DNA of 5,877 nucleotides from Victivallales bacterium (GTDB lineage Bacteria; Verrucomicrobiota; Lentisphaeria; Oligosphaerales; Oligosphaeraceae): assembly GCA_017963875.1 (NCBI GenBank), contig JAGCTA010000454.1:1-5877 (forward strand). Direction: 5' to 3'. Under the pieces are notes generated by a model. It ran no database searches, was not told the DNA's origin, and saw nothing but the letters and a program-made list of their open reading frames with translations. Below, piece by piece: positions 1 through 5,877 of this stretch. Both the position numbers and the translations under genes were made by a program. Numbering within the stretch: the first letter of the stretch is position 1; every line of letters starts with the position of its first letter.

Positions 1-1874
1 GCCTCCTTGATTTTCTTCATGGAGGAAATGAAAATCGGCACGGCAATATGGTCGGCGTTCGGCTTCGGATTGTGGAACGGATAGATTTCAGGCGAGAAGT
101 TGTCGCTGAACGGCGCGTATGGCGTAAACGTCGGCTTCGAGAGCGGCCCCATGCCGTCCGCCTGCGTCGTGAGGCGATACGGGTCGATCGCCTTGACGGC
201 CTGGTAGCGTGTTTCCATCTGGTCAGGCGTCACGAACGCCTGCGTGTCGTCACCCGTATCCCAGGCGATATGCTTCAGGTTATTCTGGAGGACGACCGCA
301 CGCGCCACCCTGCGGACATCGTTGTCGCACGCATTTGCCGTACTCGCGCAAAGATACAACTTGACATTGTGCTTGTCAGCCGCAGCGAAAAACTCGGCGG
401 AGTCTGGAACCGTCACATTGTAACTGCTGTAATGTCGTGCGAAGTTCATTCCGCATTCCTCGAACATCTGGAAAAGGCGGTCGTAACTATTGCCGTTGTG
501 TGCGTTTTTCCCGACGCAAGCCATGCCAATCGGGAAGAACGGCTTGCCGTCAATCAGCGTCATGCCGTCGTCACGCATGGTGACAATATTCGTCTTGCGC
601 GTCTCACCGATAAAATGGACAAGTTCCTCATGCGCCTCCACGCCATTGATGTCCTTCATGAAAACCGAAATGAAATTCAGGCCTTGTTTGAATCCGTCGG
701 GCGGCGTGACCGTCACAGTATCGCCTCTGATGGATGAAAATCCCATGGCATTTTCATCGTTGAGTTTCAGTTGCGTAAGGATTGGCGTGACGCCAATGTT
801 TGTGTGCATTGAGAAACGGAAAGGAGCCTTCGTGTCCAGCGTCGGCGAAGTGCTGAGTCGGCGCGCATGCGGCAACGGGTCCAATGCGGGGATATCGAAA
901 TGCGCCAGAGTCTTGTCGCCGATGGTTATCCTTTCAAGGGACGGCGTCGTCATGCCGTCGCCGAGCAGTTTGATGCGCAGACGTATGTATTTCGTATCTG
1001 CTGGGAATTTCAGCGGAGAAAAATTGTTGACATACCAAATATGCTCCACGCCATTGGGGCCAGCAAACGGTGTCCAGGACTTCTCCGAACCATAGATGTC
1101 ATTGCTCGTCGAAATTTGGAAGGCCGCGCGATTTTTCCCATGAAAATCGCCTTTCACGACAACCGTGCTCACATCTGGCACGGGAATCACGCACGAAAGG
1201 CACTCGCCTTCCTGGCTGTAGCCGTGGTTTTCTGGCAGAACCGACAGTTTAGCCTCGCTCAACGCGATGTATTCGCCTTCCTTCAGGTCAGGCAAGTCCA
1301 CGCCGAGCATCAGTTCGACAGCCACCGCACCGTCTGGAATCTCGCCATAGAAATCCTTCACGGCGAAGTCCCTCATCGACACATTGAACTGGAACGGTAT
1401 GCGATAGGCGAACTCCTTGCCTTGGCTGTCGTACCAGATCAGTTGGTTCATCCAACTGCCGTTGTGCCCCCAGGTACATTTCATCGACTGATTGTTGCTG
1501 CGGACCTTGACGCTGACGATGAATTTCCTCGCGCCTTCGGGCAGCGTGAAACGTTTGGTGCGGAGTTCCCATGCCGTGTCGAATTTCTTTATTGTCGCTG
1601 GATCGATATCAGGATTCCGCGTGATGACCATGCACTTGACGCCGTCCATTTCGCCGTATGCGATCTTTGTCAGGTTTTCATAGACCTTTGGCTCGATCCA
1701 CTGGTCGTTCGCCTTTGTGAAATGCTCATCGACAAGCACTGTGCCACCTGCAGGTGCAAGGGTCAACTTGCCGTCGATTATTCGCAGATTTTTCATGTCC
1801 CAGATAGACGAACTCTGCGCGTTCAACAACAAAACAGCCACGATCAGCGGCATCAGCAATTTCATCGACTTCAT
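1..1874 (-). CDS. Exported multi-domain glycoside-hydrolase-like protein, C-terminus cut by window edge
   Basis: Reading the minus strand from the ATG at 1874 gives 624 codons with no stop, running off the left edge. Residues 1-22 look like a signal peptide (MKSMK, then a hydrophobic LLMPLIVAVLLL core), so the protein is exported. About 45-200 looks like a beta-rich carbohydrate-binding-type module (VDEHF, 'W.LRTKRFTLPEGARKFIVSV'). About 235-330 looks like a second sandwich module ending LRIKLLGDGMTTPSLERITIG. About 345-425 resembles an Ig-like linker (PPDGFKQGLNFISVFMKDING). From about 435 a TIM-barrel-type glycosidase start appears: IDGKPFFPIGMACV, then FEECGMNFARHY, then an AADKHNVKLYL strand and IAWDTGDDTQ followed by VKAIDPYRLTTQADG. 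This is the style of GH2/GH5-like (clan GH-A) enzymes of Lentisphaerota and Planctomycetota. The family and substrate are not identifiable here, and the end of the barrel with the nucleophile is probably beyond the edge. The start is supported by AGGAG six bases upstream. The domain calls come from pattern recognition, without a profile search. Confidence 0.8.
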   Translation of the reverse strand, partial: MKSMKLLMPLIVAVLLLNAQSSSIWDMKNLRIIDGKLTLAPAGGTVLVDEHFTKANDQWIEPKVYENLTKIAYGEMDGVKCMVITRNPDIDPATIKKFDTAWELRTKRFTLPEGARKFIVSVKVRSNNQSMKCTWGHNGSWMNQLIWYDSQGKEFAYRIPFQFNVSMRDFAVKDFYGEIPDGAVAVELMLGVDLPDLKEGEYIALSEAKLSVLPENHGYSQEGECLSCVIPVPDVSTVVVKGDFHGKNRAAFQISTSNDIYGSEKSWTPFAGPNGVEHIWYVNNFSPLKFPADTKYIRLRIKLLGDGMTTPSLERITIGDKTLAHFDIPALDPLPHARRLSTSPTLDTKAPFRFSMHTNIGVTPILTQLKLNDENAMGFSSIRGDTVTVTPPDGFKQGLNFISVFMKDINGVEAHEELVHFIGETRKTNIVTMRDDGMTLIDGKPFFPIGMACVGKNAHNGNSYDRLFQMFEECGMNFARHYSSYNVTVPDSAEFFAAADKHNVKLYLCASTANACDNDVRRVARAVVLQNNLKHIAWDTGDDTQAFVTPDQMETRYQAVKAIDPYRLTTQADGMGPLSKPTFTPYAPFSDNFSPEIYPFHNPKPNADHIAVPIFISSMKKIKE

Positions 1875-1880
1875 TTCCTG

Positions 1881-1885
1881 CTCCT
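1881..1885 (-). promoter_or_regulatory. Shine-Dalgarno site of the glycosidase-like gene
   Basis: The minus strand reads AGGAG, then six bases, then the ATG at 1874. This favours that ATG over the in-frame ATG three codons later at 1865, and both leave the signal peptide intact. Confidence 0.7.
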
Positions 1886-1911
1886 GATTTACTTGTTTGT
1901 ACAAATGCAAT

Positions 1912-1947
1912 AAAACTCTTCGCGGCAGAACCGAGAGGAGTTTTTTT
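1912..1947 (-). terminator. Hairpin between the prepilin-like gene and the glycosidase gene; probable terminator
   Basis: AAAACTC (1912-1918) pairs with GAGTTTT (1938-1944), and the loop holds a further possible CGG/CCG pairing on the minus strand. A run of seven T follows on the plus strand (1941-1947). It lies about 32 bases beyond the stop of the prepilin-like gene (1979), where a terminator for that leftward transcript is expected. On the minus strand the tail after the stem is only about four T, so termination may be partial. The hairpin is stronger on the plus strand, where a U-G, a U-A and a C-G pair extend the stem, but no plus-strand gene ends here. It may instead act as a leader hairpin for the glycosidase gene. 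Confidence 0.42.
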
Positions 1948-1978
1948 GTTATTCCATCATCAAATGGCTATGAAAACG

Positions 1979-2749
1979 TCACTTGGTAAGCGTGATCATA
2001 GAGGAATTGTCCTTGCCCCAGCAAACCAGATTGGTGATGGCTATGCCGGCTGTGTCGGCATAGCCCTGGTTCTTGTATTCGATCATCATCCTCTGGAGGA
2101 ACGCCATGCCGCTGTTGATGGATTCGACATGGCCGTCCAGGAACGCCGAATTGCCGCTGCCGCCATGGTTGCCCATGGAAGCGAAAGAGGAATTCTCGCC
2201 TGAACCGATCTCCGTATGATTGCGGGTGCGGATGCACTGCCACTGACATGATGGATCATTGTTTTTCATATAGGTATCGCTCATCATCGGATAGTCCGTC
2301 GGTTGCTTGACAAGCCCTATCATCAGTGCAACGGAGTTATACGTGTCAGCCCCCCACTTGAAATTCACCGTCACATTCTTGGGCGACGTACCATAGCGCT
2401 GACCATATCCCATATAGCGGTTCGTTCTTGTATATTTGAACGGATGAATGGAAGGACAGCAGCATTCGGTCGGGTTTGAACCTAGGTAGTTGTTCGGCAT
2501 GTCGCCATAGCCACCACACAGGATGCCGATCCAATCCGTCCCCTGCTTGCGGTTGATCACGATAGTGTCGTTACTGTCAGATGCATACAAAAGCGTGGCC
2601 ATCATGCACTGCTTGAGGTTGCTCGTGCAGGAAATGCTGCGCGCTTTCTCACGCGCCTTGGCAAGAGCAGGCAGCAGCATCGCCGCCAGAATGGCGATGA
2701 TGGCGATGACGACGAGCAACTCAATCAATGTAAAACGTCTGTTCTTCAT
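1979..2749 (-). CDS. Prepilin-like secreted protein with H-X9-DG motif (copy 2)
   Basis: This 256-residue protein begins MKNRR and is followed by [20 protein letters not shown], the class III (type IV/type II secretion) prepilin signal and helix, with the conserved Glu at position 5 of the mature form. [12 protein letters not shown] continues the amphipathic helix. A globular domain of about 200 residues follows. Near the C-terminus H195[10 protein letters not shown]205-G206 is an exact H-X9-DG motif, followed by HVESINSG, and the end is CWGKDN plus a short strand. The family is widespread in Lentisphaerota and Planctomycetota (compare DUF1559) and is probably exported and membrane- or pseudopilus-associated; its ligand is unknown. 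The residue before the cleavage point is Arg rather than the usual Gly. Cysteines C41, C48, C98, C168, C172 and C243 are shared with the neighbouring copy, while C78, C96 and C97 are its own. AGAGGA lies ten bases upstream of the ATG. It is 101 bp downstream of its paralogue, with no clear terminator between, so co-transcription is likely. Confidence 0.9.
   Translation of the reverse strand: MKNRRFTLIELLVVIAIIAILAAMLLPALAKAREKARSISCTSNLKQCMMATLLYASDSNDTIVINRKQGTDWIGILCGGYGDMPNNYLGSNPTECCCPSIHPFKYTRTNRYMGYGQRYGTSPKNVTVNFKWGADTYNSVALMIGLVKQPTDYPMMSDTYMKNNDPSCQWQCIRTRNHTEIGSGENSSFASMGNHGGSGNSAFLDGHVESINSGMAFLQRMMIEYKNQGYADTAGIAITNLVCWGKDNSSMITLTK
2601..2749. repeat. Direct repeat, copy A: 5' end of prepilin-like gene 2
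   Basis: This stretch aligns without gaps to 3479-3627 at a constant offset of 878 bases, with 130 of 149 positions identical by my count. The longest exact run is 29 bases (2682-2710, matching 3560-3588). It encodes the prepilin signal and helix, and is the result of gene duplication or of gene conversion that keeps the 5' ends alike. Confidence 0.85.
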
Positions 2750-2850
2750 CTTAAATCTATCCTCTTGTATTTTGGACTATTGAATAAGAAAAATCAAAAT
2801 TAAATTTTATCCCCCAAAAATCACTTTTCTCTAAAGAATAAAAAGGAGTA

Positions 2851-3627
2851 CTATTTGCTGATCGTGACGAGATTGCTATTGTCCTTGCCCCAGCAGGTCA
2901 GAGTCGAGACAGTGACGCCGTTTGCCGTCTTGTATCCATGGTTGGCATATTCGATCATTGCCTTCTGTAGGAAGGCCGCGCCGCTGTTGATGGACTCCAC
3001 ATGGCCATCCAGGAACGAGAAGTTGCCGCTTCCGCCATGGTTTCCGCAGGAGAAGAAGCACGAGTCTTCATATGTACCGACTGATGTCTGATTTACCAGG
3101 CGGTTGCACATCCACTGGCAGGGTGCCTTTTCCCAATTGGACATGTAGGTATCGGCCAGCATCGAATAACTGCTTGGCTGCTTGACGAGGCCGTTTATCT
3201 GGTAACATGATGAATACTGGTCGCCAGGAACAGTGCTGATGGTCACGACATCCACAGGTGCGACAGAATAGCGCAGGCCGTAACCCATGTACATCTGCTC
3301 GTTTTTGTTGTACTTGAATGGTTTGACCGACGTGCAGGCGGCTTCAGGTGGATTGGCGGCTAGGTAGTTCGTGTTCATGCCACTATAATAGCCGTTCAAG
3401 ATGCCGACCCAGTACGTCCCCTGCATGCGGTTGGTCATCAGGATGTCATTGTTGTCAGCACCGTAGAACAGATAGGCCAACATGCATTGTTTCAGGTTGT
3501 TCGTGCAGGAAATGCTGCGAGCCTTCTCACGTGCCTTGGCAAGCGCGGGCAGTAGCATGGCCGCCAGAATGGCGATGATGGCGATGACTACCAGCAGTTC
3601 AATCAAGGTAAAGCGTCTGTGCTTCAT
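2851..3627 (-). CDS. Prepilin-like secreted protein with H-X9-DG motif (copy 1, promoter-proximal)
   Basis: This 258-residue protein is a paralogue of the product at 1979-2749. The first 50 residues differ at only three positions (3, 43 and 50). The middle (about 55-185) is much more divergent, and the C-terminus is again alike: H197[10 protein letters not shown]207-G208 (H-X9-DG), [15 protein letters not shown] and CWGKDN. Its prepilin signal [20 protein letters not shown] also has Arg instead of Gly at the -1 site. Six cysteines align with the other copy (C41, C48, C98, C170, C174 and C245, including the pattern CQWxC); C141, C190 and C194 are unique. AAGGA sits seven bases before the ATG, and a strong promoter lies about 45-73 bases upstream of the start codon, so this is the first gene of the leftward unit. 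The likely role is as an exported pilin-like surface or periplasmic protein. The function is not known, and its partners would be a prepilin peptidase and a type II/IV secretion assembly encoded elsewhere. Confidence 0.9.
   Translation of the reverse strand: MKHRRFTLIELLVVIAIIAILAAMLLPALAKAREKARSISCTNNLKQCMLAYLFYGADNNDILMTNRMQGTYWVGILNGYYSGMNTNYLAANPPEAACTSVKPFKYNKNEQMYMGYGLRYSVAPVDVVTISTVPGDQYSSCYQINGLVKQPSSYSMLADTYMSNWEKAPCQWMCNRLVNQTSVGTYEDSCFFSCGNHGGSGNFSFLDGHVESINSGAAFLQKAMIEYANHGYKTANGVTVSTLTCWGKDNSNLVTISK
3479..3627. repeat. Direct repeat, copy B: 5' end of prepilin-like gene 1
   Basis: Partner of 2601-2749, same orientation, about 87% identical without gaps. Recombination between the two copies would delete 878 bases and leave a single chimeric prepilin-like gene. 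Confidence 0.85.
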
Positions 3628-3671
3628 AATGTTATCCTTTCCGTTGGTTTATCAAAAAAAGTCACTGTATT

Positions 3672-3700
3672 ATTATACAAAAGTGAAAGATAAATTTCAA
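3672..3700 (-). promoter_or_regulatory. Near-consensus sigma-70 promoter for the prepilin-like gene pair
   Basis: On the minus strand TTGAAA (3695-3700), a 17-base spacer and TATAAT (3672-3677) match the housekeeping consensus with one mismatch in the -35 box. Transcription would start near 3665, giving a leader of roughly 40 bases before the ATG at 3627. The quality of the match suggests a strong constitutive promoter. I see no operator palindrome around it. Confidence 0.7.
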
Positions 3701-3715
3701 GTTTTCCATCATCAA

Positions 3716-3744
3716 TTGTAATCATTCCACCTAAGAATTATATT
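3716..3744 (+). promoter_or_regulatory. Possible promoter for smpB and downstream genes
   Basis: TTGTAA (3716-3721), a 17-base spacer and TATATT (3739-3744) lie 37-65 bases upstream of the smpB ATG. The region is AT-rich, so other placements such as a -10 at 3741-3746 are possible. It is divergent from, and adjacent to, the leftward promoter at 3672-3700. Confidence 0.4.
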
Positions 3745-3780
3745 ATAAATTGTTAAAAAGCAGACAAGGACGATACGGAA

Positions 3781-4266
3781 ATGCCAGAAAACAAAAAGAA
3801 AAAAGACAAGGAAAAATCGGGGAGCCGAAATATCGCCCAGAATAAAAAAGCCTACCACGATTATTTCATTAAGGAGAAATTCGAGGCGGGCATTTCATTG
3901 ACAGGCACAGAAGTCAAATCCTGCCGCGCCAACGGCGTCTCATTGATGGATTCCTATATCACCGTTGAAAAAGGCGAATTGAAACTGATTGGCGTCCATA
4001 TCGCCCCATACGAATTTGGCAATAGGCTGAATCATGAGCCACGGCGGACACGCACATTGCTGATGCATCGACGTGAAATTCTCCGACTCAAAAAGAACAT
4101 AGAGCAAAAAGGGCTGACATTGATTCCGCTATCGTTCTATTTCAATGCGCGCGGAAAAGTCAAAGTCGAAGTCGGGCTTTGCCTTGGCAAACAGGCGCAC
4201 GACAAACGCGATGCACTCAAGGAACGCATGGACAAGCGGGACATGCAACGCGCCGTAAAGCGATAG
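3781..4266 (+). CDS. smpB: SsrA-binding protein SmpB
   Basis: SmpB binds tmRNA (SsrA) and delivers it to the A site of ribosomes stalled on broken mRNA, enabling trans-translation and tagging of the incomplete peptide; it acts in the cytoplasm. The 161-residue product shows the family signatures in order: NKKAYHDYFIKEKFEAGI (21-38), GTEVKS (42-47), HIAPYEFGN..NHEPRRTRTLLMHRREI (73-100), KGLTLIPLSFYF (110-121), VKVEVGL (127-133) and GKQAHDKR (136-143). A basic C-terminal tail (KERMDKRDMQRAVKR) follows, the part that enters the decoding centre. Length is normal; the first 16 residues are an unusually Lys-rich extension. AAGGA lies ten bases before the ATG. It is divergent from the prepilin-like genes and 36 bases ahead of queA. 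The tmRNA gene is not in this window. Confidence 0.97.
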   Translation: MPENKKKKDKEKSGSRNIAQNKKAYHDYFIKEKFEAGISLTGTEVKSCRANGVSLMDSYITVEKGELKLIGVHIAPYEFGNRLNHEPRRTRTLLMHRREILRLKKNIEQKGLTLIPLSFYFNARGKVKVEVGLCLGKQAHDKRDALKERMDKRDMQRAVKR

Positions 4267-4302
4267 TCACTCAAACAACCTAATGATAGAATTCAATGCA
4301 CA

Positions 4303-5349
4303 ATGAGAGTTTCGGATTTTGATTACGACCTTCCACAAGAACTTATCGCGCAGACACCTGCTGAAAAACGCGATGGTTCAAGCATGTTGACGCTGAATCG
4401 CGTCAGCGGTTCATACGAACTTCATTCCTTTAGGGACATTGTCAAGTATATCCAGCCAGGCGATTGTCTCGTCCTGAATGAAACGCGCGTCATTCCCGCC
4501 AGATTATGGGGGCACCGCCCTACAGGAGGTCGTGTCGAGGCATTCATGCTTGAAGCCACCAAGGATGGCTGCTGGAAGGCATTTCTTCGGCCTGGGCGCA
4601 GACTGCCCGTCGGCAGTAGAGTCGAGTTGGACCAGGCGCAATGCGGCGGTTTCAGCGTTGTCGGCAAGGACAGTGAAGGGACATTTACCGTCCGCTTCGA
4701 CCAGCAGGATGTTCTTTCCATTTTGGAACACTATGGCAAAATTCCCCTCCCCCCATATATTTCACGTGAACCAGACAACAATGACAAGGAACGCTACCAG
4801 ACCGTCTATGCCAAAGTTCCTGGCGCGGTCGCAGCACCAACCGCAGGGCTGCATTTTACGCCTGAGATATTGGACACGCTACAAGCCAAAGGCGTTCGAA
4901 TCGCCCGATTGATTCTTCATGTTGGCGCGGGCACATTCAAGCCAGTCTCCTGCGAGAACATCGAAGACCACGTCATGCACGAGGAAAGTTATGTGCTGCC
5001 CAAAGAATGCGCGGACGCCATCAACGACACCCATTCGTCAGGAGGAAAAGTATTTTGCGTCGGCACGACGACTGTTCGAGTCCTCGAGACTTGTGCGTCT
5101 GAATCCGAGCTAGGAAAAGTCGTCCCACAGGAAGGTCGCACGCGGATTTTCCTCTACCCGCCATACAAGCCCAAAGTCGTTGACGGCCTTCTGACCAATT
5201 TTCACCTTCCTCAGTCCACGCTGCTTATGCTAGTCTGTACCTTCTGCGACCATGATCACGTAATGGCGGCCTACAAGTATGCAGTAGAACAACGGCTGCG
5301 TTTTTTCAGTTATGGCGACTGCATGCTGCTGTTGCCTGAAAACAGATGA
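4303..5349 (+). CDS. queA: S-adenosylmethionine:tRNA ribosyltransferase-isomerase QueA
   Basis: QueA transfers and isomerises the ribosyl moiety of S-adenosylmethionine onto 7-aminomethyl-7-deazaguanine at the wobble base (position 34) of GUN-anticodon tRNAs, forming epoxyqueuosine, the next-to-last step of queuosine synthesis. The 348-residue length is typical. Family motifs are all present: FDYDLPQELIAQ (6-17), GDCLVLNETRVIPARLWG (53-70), GKIPLPPYISR (145-155), RYQTVYAKVPGAVAAPTAGL (164-183) then HFT, LHVGAGTFKPV (205-215), H223-VMHEE, VGTTTVRVLE (253-262), VDGLLTNFHLPQSTLLMLV (293-311) and RFFSYGDCMLLLPE (333-346). It looks intact and functional. The ATG at 4303 gives the standard N-terminus, but I see no good Shine-Dalgarno in the 36 bases after smpB. 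The ATG at 4294 is in another frame and meets a stop quickly. It is followed after 12 bases by a DUF523-type gene, probably in one operon. Confidence 0.97.
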   Translation: MRVSDFDYDLPQELIAQTPAEKRDGSSMLTLNRVSGSYELHSFRDIVKYIQPGDCLVLNETRVIPARLWGHRPTGGRVEAFMLEATKDGCWKAFLRPGRRLPVGSRVELDQAQCGGFSVVGKDSEGTFTVRFDQQDVLSILEHYGKIPLPPYISREPDNNDKERYQTVYAKVPGAVAAPTAGLHFTPEILDTLQAKGVRIARLILHVGAGTFKPVSCENIEDHVMHEESYVLPKECADAINDTHSSGGKVFCVGTTTVRVLETCASESELGKVVPQEGRTRIFLYPPYKPKVVDGLLTNFHLPQSTLLMLVCTFCDHDHVMAAYKYAVEQRLRFFSYGDCMLLLPENR

Positions 5350-5361
5350 CGGAGCGTCCCC

Positions 5362-5877
5362 ATGGGAATATGGATAGTCAGCAGATGCCTTCTCGGAGAA
5401 CGCTGCCGCTATGACGGGCAGACGAAAGACAGTCCTGCCATAAGGGATTTCCTGAATTCAAAACATGCGGAAATTATCTCCATTTGCCCTGAATGCGACT
5501 GCGGCATGCCCTGCCCTCGTGCTCCCATGACCCTGGGGGAGACGGGTGGAAAACTCCATCTGACGGATGCCAGCGGTAATGACCACACCCAGCAAATGGA
5601 ATGCTGGATATCAAAGCGGATGGACGAACTTGCGCCTTTGACCATCCAAGGATGCATCCTGAAATCACGAAGCCCAAGTTGCGCATACGGAACGGTGCAG
5701 ATTGATGGTCGGGAACGCCCAGGCAATGGGCTTTTTGCCGATGCCCTACGCCAGAGGTTCCCAAACCTGCTGATACAAAGCGAAAGGAATTTTACCGGCG
5801 GAGAAGCCCAACTTTCCCCTGAAAAACTCCTCGACAAAGTCCAGGAATGCGTCAGACGCCTGCTGGCCAGCAGCCCC
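5362..5877 (+). CDS. DUF523 / TudS-like cysteine-rich protein, C-terminus cut by window edge
   Basis: An open frame of 172 codons runs to the window end. It matches the DUF523 layout: an N-terminal IWIVSRCLLGERCRYDG (3-19), ICPE (41-44), PRAP (52-55), then GNDHTQQM (72-79), GCILKSRSPSCAYGTVQIDG (97-116) and GNGLFADALRQRF (121-133). Known members include TudS, a thiouracil desulfidase with a [4Fe-4S] cluster held by three cysteines. By position C9, C15 and C107 are the likely ligands, with E44 and S104 as likely catalytic residues (recalled from the TudS work, not checked). The usual GG before PRxP is altered to CDCGMPC, adding C45, C47 and C51. DUF523-only proteins are about 150-165 residues long, so the end should be close unless a DUF1722 domain follows. 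GGAG lies seven bases before the ATG, 12 bases after queA. Its actual substrate is unknown. Confidence 0.85.
   Translation, partial: MGIWIVSRCLLGERCRYDGQTKDSPAIRDFLNSKHAEIISICPECDCGMPCPRAPMTLGETGGKLHLTDASGNDHTQQMECWISKRMDELAPLTIQGCILKSRSPSCAYGTVQIDGRERPGNGLFADALRQRFPNLLIQSERNFTGGEAQLSPEKLLDKVQECVRRLLASSP

Noticed and set aside
48..1913. Three long plus-strand open frames (48-737, 490-1095, 867-1913)
   Set aside because: They overlap each other and lie opposite a 624-codon minus-strand frame that has a signal peptide, a good ribosome binding site and recognisable domains. Their products are rich in His, Arg and Val and show no known motif.
2750..2850. AT-rich spacer between the prepilin-like genes as a separate promoter or terminator
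   Set aside because: It has only short, weak palindromes (such as AAAATTTAATTTT) and no well-spaced -35/-10 pair, so it is best read as an untranslated spacer with the binding site of gene 2 at 2760-2765.
2346..3578. Short plus- and minus-strand open frames inside the prepilin-like genes
   Set aside because: They are shadows of the two prepilin-like genes in other frames; the similar plus-strand pair at 2523-2783 and 3482-3721 simply reflects the duplicated 5' ends.
2601..3627. Direct repeats as ends of a mobile element
   Set aside because: The repeats are the coding 5' ends of two paralogous genes at matching positions; there is no transposase, inverted terminal repeat or target duplication.
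1979..3627. True major pilin or type II secretion pseudopilin (GspG) operon
   Set aside because: No secretion ATPase, platform protein or peptidase gene is nearby, and the H-X9-DG C-terminus marks the processing-associated family rather than GspG.
4422..5113. Other-frame open frames within queA
   Set aside because: queA is intact and full length with every family motif, so these frames are chance products of its composition.
5409..5837. Minus-strand open frames opposite the right-end gene (142 and 96 codons)
   Set aside because: They are antisense to a clear DUF523 coding frame, and their products show no family motif.

Overview
The window looks like a piece of a Lentisphaerota (Victivallis/Lentisphaera-like) chromosome. 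The main clue is a tandem pair of short secreted proteins with a prepilin-type N-terminus in the '[21 protein letters not shown]' style and a C-terminal H-X9-DG motif. Such proteins are strongly expanded in Lentisphaerota and related PVC bacteria. The multi-domain exported glycosidase-like protein beside them fits the same lifestyle, a glycan-degrading Gram-negative bacterium. The phylum assignment is inferred from protein style; there is no rRNA here to confirm it.

Layout: the left 3.6 kb is coded on the minus strand and the right 2.1 kb on the plus strand, diverging from an AT-rich region at about 3628-3780. Leftward from that region come prepilin-like protein 1 (2851-3627), prepilin-like protein 2 (1979-2749) and a large exported glycoside-hydrolase-like protein (1874 down to base 1, running off the left edge). 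A near-consensus promoter (TTGAAA, 17 bp, TATAAT) precedes protein 1. A hairpin with flanking A/T runs (1912-1947) separates protein 2 from the glycosidase gene. Rightward come smpB (trans-translation), queA (queuosine tRNA modification) and a DUF523/TudS-like cysteine-rich protein that runs off the right edge. queA and the DUF523 gene are 12 bp apart and probably co-transcribed.

Functional reading: the left half is an accessory, cell-surface glycan-handling locus. The two pilin-like proteins are tandem paralogues with nearly identical N-termini, a conserved C-terminal motif and divergent middles. The right half is a housekeeping RNA cluster. The most suggestive points are the queA-DUF523 pairing, since TudS-type DUF523 proteins remove sulfur from thiouracil and related fusion proteins act on tRNA, and the prepilin pair, which lacks the usual glycine at the peptidase site and sits beside an exported glycosidase.

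Two large genes (1-1874 minus and 5362-5877 plus) have no stop or no far end within the window and are reported as partial. I see no RNA genes, CRISPR arrays, insertion sequences or phage features. No stretch longer than about 155 bases lacks a gene.
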